5,075 bases of DNA from Alphaproteobacteria bacterium (GTDB lineage Bacteria; Pseudomonadota; Alphaproteobacteria; Rhodobacterales; Rhodobacteraceae), in the NCBI GenBank assembly GCA_003694465.1, contig RFKM01000127.1:1-5075 (forward strand), written 5' to 3'. Numbering within the stretch: position 1 is the stretch's first letter; each line of letters begins with the position of its first letter. This document shows positions 1 through 5,075 of the stretch, one piece after another. Both the position numbers and the translations under genes were made by a program. The notes under the pieces were generated by a model. That model was given only the letters and a program-made list of their open reading frames with translations. It searched no databases and was not told the DNA's origin.

Positions 1-1242
1 ACCCTTACCGGCGGCGGCGACAACGATACGCTGAACGGCGGGAACGGCGACGACACGCTCGACGGCGGCGACGGCAACGATACGCTCGACGGCGGCAATG
101 GCGACGACACCCTCACCGGCGGCATCGGCGACGACGTGCTCTACGGCCAGAACGGACACGATGCCCTGACCGGCGGGGACGGCAACGACAAGCTGTTCGG
201 CGGGGCTGGCGATGACACCATCGATGCCGGCGACGGCATCGACTACATCCGCGCCGGAACCGGTGCCGACACGATCACCGCGGGCACCGGGCGGGACTAT
301 ATCGTCTTCGAGCGCGGAATGGGCCACGACACCCTGACCGACTGGGAAAACGGCGTCGATACCCTCAGCTTCGAATCCTACGGGATCTACCGGATGTCGG
401 AGATGACCTTCACGCAGGTCGGGGCGGATGTCGTCATTACCCTGTCGGCGTCCGATTCACTGACGGTGCTCGGTGCGCAGGTGAGCGATTTCGACACGTT
501 CGATTTCTCGTTCACCCCCTTTCACGGCTATCAGGCGACCCGGGGCGCCGACAAGCTGACCCTTGGCGACGGCTGGGATCGTCTCTTTACCCTCGGCGGA
601 TCCGACCGCGTCTTCGCGCTTGGCGGGAACGACACGATCAACCTCGGCTCCGGGCGCGACTTCATCTACGGCGGCGACGGCGACGACACGCTCGACGGCG
701 CCAGCGGCAACGACAAGATGCACGGCGGCGACGGGAACGACACGCTGCTCGGCTCGGCCGGGAGCGACCTCATCTTCGGCGATTCGGGCAACGACACGCT
801 CAACGGCGGCTCGCGCCACGATTCCCTGTTCGGTGGCCTTGGCGATGACATTCTCAATGGCGGCGGCGGTTCCGACGCGCTGCACGGCGAGGATGGCAAC
901 GACACCCTTTCCGGCGGGGCGCGCAACGACGTTCTCGACGGCGGCAGCGGCACCGATGTCCTCGACGGCGGGCGCGGCCAGGACACGCTGACCGGCGGTT
1001 CCGAGGCCGACATCTTCGTCTTCGAAGACCGCAGCAATGCCGACGTGATCACCGATTTCGAGGACGGGACCGACCGGATCAACGTTCGGGCCTTCGGCAT
1101 CACCCAGATGTCGGAAATGACCATCAGCCAGCAGGGCAGCGACGTTCTGATCGAGTTCAACGCCCGCGACATGGTGACATTGCAGAATTTCCAGCTCGCC
1201 GATGTCACCAGCGACGATTTACTTTTCGCGCTGATCCTCTGA
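1..1242 (+). CDS. RTX hemolysin-type calcium-binding protein, C-terminal part (5' partial)
   Basis: The frame is open from base 1 to a TGA at 1240-1242, giving 413 residues without the N-terminus; the GTG at 136 is an internal Val, not a start, because the same repeats continue upstream of it. Residues 4-102 are eleven nonapeptides of the G-G-x-G-x-D-x-L-x type, and residues 179-340 are about eighteen more in perfect nine-residue register. Such repeats bind Ca2+ and fold into a parallel beta-roll once outside the cell. Each run ends in a 71-residue cap (101-171 and 339-409) resembling the C-terminal domain that follows beta-rolls in serralysin-type proteins. The last residues are Asp-Asp followed by a hydrophobic tail (LLFALIL), compatible with an uncleaved C-terminal type I secretion signal. 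Any enzymatic domain (protease, lipase, adhesin) would lie upstream, so the specific activity cannot be named. No type I transporter genes are visible here. RTX family assignment is very secure; secretion is inferred from the family. Confidence 0.95.
   Translation, partial: TLTGGGDNDTLNGGNGDDTLDGGDGNDTLDGGNGDDTLTGGIGDDVLYGQNGHDALTGGDGNDKLFGGAGDDTIDAGDGIDYIRAGTGADTITAGTGRDYIVFERGMGHDTLTDWENGVDTLSFESYGIYRMSEMTFTQVGADVVITLSASDSLTVLGAQVSDFDTFDFSFTPFHGYQATRGADKLTLGDGWDRLFTLGGSDRVFALGGNDTINLGSGRDFIYGGDGDDTLDGASGNDKMHGGDGNDTLLGSAGSDLIFGDSGNDTLNGGSRHDSLFGGLGDDILNGGGGSDALHGEDGNDTLSGGARNDVLDGGSGTDVLDGGRGQDTLTGGSEADIFVFEDRSNADVITDFEDGTDRINVRAFGITQMSEMTISQQGSDVLIEFNARDMVTLQNFQLADVTSDDLLFALIL
10..306 (+). 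repeat. RTX nonapeptide repeat block 1 (11 x 27 bp)
   Basis: Eleven consecutive 27-bp units encode nonapeptides such as GGNGDDTLD, GGDGNDTLD and GGAGDDTID. The first units are nearly identical in DNA as well as protein (compare those beginning at 37, 64 and 91), which suggests recent unit duplication or gene conversion. The last three units (AGDGIDYIR, AGTGADTIT, AGTGRDYIV) diverge as the roll runs into the first cap. The block probably starts before the window. Confidence 0.93.
535..1020 (+). repeat. RTX nonapeptide repeat block 2 (about 18 x 27 bp)
   Basis: Eighteen nonapeptides follow one another with no insertion or deletion. The first five (such as LGDGWDRLF and ALGGNDTIN) are degenerate. 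The central ones are canonical (GGDGDDTLD, GGDGNDTLL, GGLGDDILN, GGSGTDVLD). Three units (GGSRHDSLF, GGARNDVLD, GGSEADIFV) carry Arg or Glu where the fourth-position Gly is expected, so those turns may bind Ca2+ poorly. The DNA units are more diverged than in block 1. Confidence 0.92.
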
Positions 1243-1248
1243 AAAGGA

Positions 1249-1275
1249 ACCCCCGCCGGCGCCGCCGGCGGGGGT
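1249..1275. terminator. Bidirectional intrinsic terminator between the RTX gene and clpB
   Basis: A perfect 12-bp stem is formed by A-CCCCC-GCCGGC (1249-1260) and its exact complement at 1264-1275, with a 3-nt loop GCC. It begins 7 nt after the RTX stop codon. The plus strand continues with TGTTCTTTC; the minus strand, read out of clpB, continues with TTCCTTTTC, so both directions have a T-rich tail. It sits 35 bp beyond the clpB stop. A second weaker stem, GCGGCC (1286-1291) with GGCCGC (1299-1304), lies between it and clpB and has no T tract. Stem perfection and position make termination very likely; how efficient it is in each direction is inferred. Confidence 0.88.
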
Positions 1276-1309
1276 GTTCTTTCGTGCGGCCCTCTTCAGG
1301 CCGCCGGCC

Positions 1310-3925
<2,616 letters not shown>

Positions 3926-3931
3926 GTCTGT

Positions 3932-3937
3932 CTCCTT
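3932..3937 (-). promoter_or_regulatory. clpB ribosome binding site
   Basis: On the minus strand AAGGAG ends six bases before the ATG at 3925-3923. It is a near-perfect Shine-Dalgarno sequence at good spacing and settles the clpB start. Confidence 0.9.
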
Positions 3938-3994
3938 TTCAAAGCGCCCCTGTCTAGAGAGTGCCCGCCCGGCGGCACACCCTCTCGGGCCTCG

Positions 3995-4007
3995 CCCATG
4001 AGATGGG
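3995..4007. repeat. Small inverted repeat over the clpB -10 / start region
   Basis: CCCAT (3995-3999), a 3-base centre GAG and ATGGG (4003-4007) form a perfect 5-bp dyad. One arm is the CCCAT core of the predicted clpB -10 element. It could be an operator half-site pair, or simply chance in a short GC-rich stretch. Confidence 0.35.
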
Positions 4008-4029
4008 AACGGGTGGGGACGTTCGCAAG
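4001..4029 (-). promoter_or_regulatory. Sigma-32 (RpoH) heat-shock promoter of clpB
   Basis: On the minus strand CTTGCGA (4029-4023) is followed after 14 bases by TCCCATCT (4008-4001). The known RpoH pattern is CTTGAAA, about 13-15 bases, then CCCCATnT. The -10 matches at all but its first defined base, and the -35 keeps the CTTG core. Transcription would start near 3994, giving an untranslated leader of about 70 bases before clpB. ClpB is a classic RpoH target, so sequence and expectation agree. The start point itself is inferred. Confidence 0.75.
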
Positions 4030-4079
4030 GTTTCTCCCCCTTCCGAAATGCAGGAAAAACCGAACATTTCCCAAACCTT
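4027..4079. repeat. Nested inverted repeats in the divergent clpB / 91-aa gene control region
   Basis: AAGGTTT (4027-4033) is the reverse complement of AAACCTT (4073-4079), and inside it GAAATG (4045-4050) is the reverse complement of CATTTC (4065-4070). The two pairs could stack into one imperfect hairpin with an asymmetric internal loop (11 bases against 2) and a 14-base loop. The outer left arm overlaps the clpB -35 element. The segment is visibly more AT-rich than its surroundings, as expected for a control region. No specific regulator is recognised. Confidence 0.4.
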
Positions 4080-4135
4080 CACGAATCGGAAACCCGAATC
4101 GCTGCAGGATCGGGAACAGCATCGAGGTGCTGGAA

Positions 4136-4411
4136 ATGCGGATCAGACACGTCGAGGTCTTCGGCCTCCATCACGACAGCGAGGCGGGCGTTTATCGCGC
4201 CAGCCTGTCGCTGGAGGTGGCGGCAGACGGGGGCGCAAGGGGCGACCGCCTCCACTTCCTGTGCAGCGCCGATTTGCCGGCGACAGCCCCGCGCGACATC
4301 GTCGTTCAGGCCCTTCTTGACGACGCGCTGCGGCAGGCGCGGCGGATGCCCGGATTTCGGCGCGGCGAGGAACCGATCGAGATCGACCCGAATTTCCGGA
4401 GGTCCGCCTGA
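4136..4411 (+). CDS. Small protein of unknown function (91 aa)
   Basis: I do not recognise a named family. The ATG at 4136 is preceded by GAGG (4124-4127) eight bases upstream, and the frame ends in TGA at 4409-4411. The frame stays open far upstream, but only as the antisense of clpB and its promoter, so the start at MRIRHVEVFG is preferred. The protein looks like a small alpha/beta domain: probable strands at about 2-10 (RIRHVEVFG), 19-28 (VYRASLSLEV) and 38-43, then an amphipathic helix at about 53-70 (DIVVQALLDDALRQARR). The tail is charged. There is one Cys (43) and no signal peptide or membrane segment, so it is probably cytosolic. It is divergent from clpB and codirectional with pyrF, 107 bases away. 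That it is a real gene is supported by the start context, balanced composition and plausible fold; its function is unknown. Confidence 0.75.
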   Translation: MRIRHVEVFGLHHDSEAGVYRASLSLEVAADGGARGDRLHFLCSADLPATAPRDIVVQALLDDALRQARRMPGFRRGEEPIEIDPNFRRSA

Positions 4412-4442
4412 ACGTGCATGCCGTTTCCGCAGGCGGCCTCGA

Positions 4443-4454
4443 CGCGGGCCCGCG
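4443..4454. repeat. 12-bp perfect palindrome upstream of the pyrF promoter
   Basis: CGCGGGCCCGCG is perfectly self-complementary, ends 12 bases before the TTGACA element and lies 32 bases after the stop of the 91-aa gene. It has no loop and no T-rich tail, so it is not a convincing intrinsic terminator. It could be a protein-binding site, or chance in GC-rich DNA. Confidence 0.35.
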
Positions 4455-4465
4455 AAAGGCGCGCC

Positions 4466-4495
4466 CTTGACAGGCCCGGGGCGGGCGCCCATCAA
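4466..4495 (+). promoter_or_regulatory. Predicted pyrF promoter (consensus -35; possible heat-shock overlap)
   Basis: TTGACA (4467-4472) is an exact housekeeping -35 element. At 17 bases' spacing the -10 would be CATCAA (4490-4495), which keeps A2, T3 and A5 but lacks the final T. Many Rhodobacter housekeeping promoters are known to lack that last -10 T. The same bases can also be read as an RpoH-type promoter: CTTGACA (4466-4472), 14 bases, GCCCATCA (4487-4494). Transcription would start near 4502, leaving a leader of about 17 bases. GCGCCC (4461-4466) and GGGCGC (4483-4488) are also complementary and flank the -35/spacer region. Confidence 0.55.
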
Positions 4496-4508
4496 GCGGC
4501 GGAAAACC

Positions 4509-4512
4509 GGAG
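4509..4512 (+). promoter_or_regulatory. pyrF ribosome binding site
   Basis: GGAG ends six bases before the ATG at 4519 and supports that start over the out-of-frame ATG at 4526. Confidence 0.75.
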
Positions 4513-4518
4513 CGCCCG

Positions 4519-5075
4519 ATGACCGATGACCGCCTGATCGTCCCCCTCGACTTTCCCGATGTGCTGCAGGGCCTCGACATGGCCCGAAAACTCGGCGACG
4601 CCTGCGGTTTCTACAAGATCGGGCTCGAGATGCTGATGAGCGGCGGTCTGGCGCTGGCGCGCGAGCTGATCGACGAGCACGGCAAGCGCATCTTTCTCGA
4701 CATGAAGCTCTTCGACATCCCCAACACCATCGAGGGGGCGGTGCGCAATCTTTCCGGCTACGGGCTCGATTTCCTGACCGTTCACGGCGACCCGCATGTG
4801 GTCCGCGCTGCCGCCGAGGGCAAGGGCGCGTCGAAACTGCAGATCCTCGCCGTCACCATCCTCACGGCGCTCGATCGCGCCGATCTCGACGAAGCGCTGA
4901 TCGCCCCCGGCGCCGTCGAAGACATCGTCGTCGAGCGGGCGCGGCGGGCGTTTCTGGCCGGGGCCGACGGGGTCATTTCCAGCCCCCGCGAGGCGGCGAT
5001 GATCCGCGCCCTTCCGGAAGCCGCCGGCAAGCTGATCGTTACCCCCGGGGTGCGCCCCTCCGGCGCGGCGCTGGG
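4519..5075 (+). CDS. pyrF: Orotidine-5'-phosphate decarboxylase, N-terminal 185 residues (3' partial)
   Basis: Cytosolic TIM-barrel enzyme that decarboxylates OMP to UMP, the last step of de novo pyrimidine synthesis. The frame runs from ATG 4519 off the window end; families of this type are about 230 residues, so roughly 80% is visible. First-strand Asp11 lies in VPLDFPD, Lys33 in FYKIGLE, and the signature DMKLFDIPNT (61-70) supplies the catalytic D61, K63 and D66 of the D-x-K-x-x-D array. A TVHG strand (87-90), a TILT strand (113-116) and the late TPGVRP motif (175-180) follow in the expected order. The phosphate-gripping DQ loop and the final Arg-containing strand lie beyond the window and cannot be checked. 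It has its own predicted promoter and RBS, and follows the 91-aa gene on the same strand, so cotranscription with it is possible but not required. Nothing visible suggests a pseudogene. Confidence 0.97.
   Translation, partial: MTDDRLIVPLDFPDVLQGLDMARKLGDACGFYKIGLEMLMSGGLALARELIDEHGKRIFLDMKLFDIPNTIEGAVRNLSGYGLDFLTVHGDPHVVRAAAEGKGASKLQILAVTILTALDRADLDEALIAPGAVEDIVVERARRAFLAGADGVISSPREAAMIRALPEAAGKLIVTPGVRPSGAAL

Noticed and set aside
136..138. GTG at 136 as the start of the RTX protein
   Set aside because: The same frame is open to base 1 and encodes five further canonical RTX nonapeptides upstream, so this is an internal Val codon.
10..306. Regular 27-bp repeats as a possible CRISPR array or minisatellite
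   Set aside because: There are no unique spacers; the period equals one RTX nonapeptide and the frame is maintained throughout.
457..1208. Minus-strand and alternate-frame ORFs over the RTX repeats (457-885, 563-991, 666-1208)
   Set aside because: They are Ala/Val/Thr/Arg/Ser/Pro-rich shadows created by the 27-bp periodic DNA of the RTX repeats.
4443..4454. CGCGGGCCCGCG palindrome as a terminator for the 91-aa gene
   Set aside because: It has no loop and is followed by AAAGGC rather than a T tract, so it cannot form a standard intrinsic terminator on the plus strand.
4079..4797. Minus-strand ORFs opposite the 91-aa gene and pyrF (4079-4495, 4143-4580, 4492-4797)
   Set aside because: They lie antisense to better-supported genes, are Arg/Pro/Ala-rich, and show no recognisable motif or start context.

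Overview
The window is uniformly GC-rich. It reads as chromosomal DNA of an alphaproteobacterium, most likely a Rhodobacterales/Rhodobacteraceae member. That placement rests on codon use, the style of the RTX protein, the ClpB and OMP decarboxylase sequences and the promoter types; it is inference, not a database result.

Layout: (1) Positions 1-1242, plus strand, hold the 3' part of a large RTX (hemolysin-type calcium-binding) gene. The reading frame is already open at base 1, so the start lies outside. The visible 413 residues form two tandem modules, each a run of glycine/aspartate nonapeptides followed by a 71-residue capping domain. The two caps align with no gaps. (2) Positions 1249-1275 hold a perfect 12-bp hairpin between the convergent RTX and clpB genes, T-rich on both sides, which can serve as a shared bidirectional terminator. 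(3) Positions 1310-3925, minus strand, hold a complete clpB (871 aa), the Hsp100 disaggregase, with every ATPase, pore and arginine-finger motif intact. (4) Positions 3926-4135 are the divergent control region. It carries a good ribosome binding site and a convincing sigma-32 (RpoH) type heat-shock promoter for clpB, plus several small dyads. (5) Positions 4136-4411, plus strand, hold a small 91-aa gene of unknown function. (6) Positions 4412-4518 are a short intergenic region with a consensus TTGACA -35 element, a possible overlapping heat-shock promoter and a 12-bp palindrome. (7) Positions 4519-5075, plus strand, hold the first 185 codons of pyrF (orotidine-5'-phosphate decarboxylase), cut by the window end with the catalytic D-x-K-x-x-D motif present.

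The genes do not form one pathway: a probably secreted Ca2+-binding protein, a cytosolic chaperone and a pyrimidine biosynthesis enzyme lie side by side. I see no mobile element, CRISPR array, tRNA or rRNA, and no convincing evidence of an undescribed system. The points most worth checking are the duplicated RTX-plus-cap architecture, the matching N14-spaced heat-shock-like promoters before clpB and pyrF, and the unassigned 91-aa protein.
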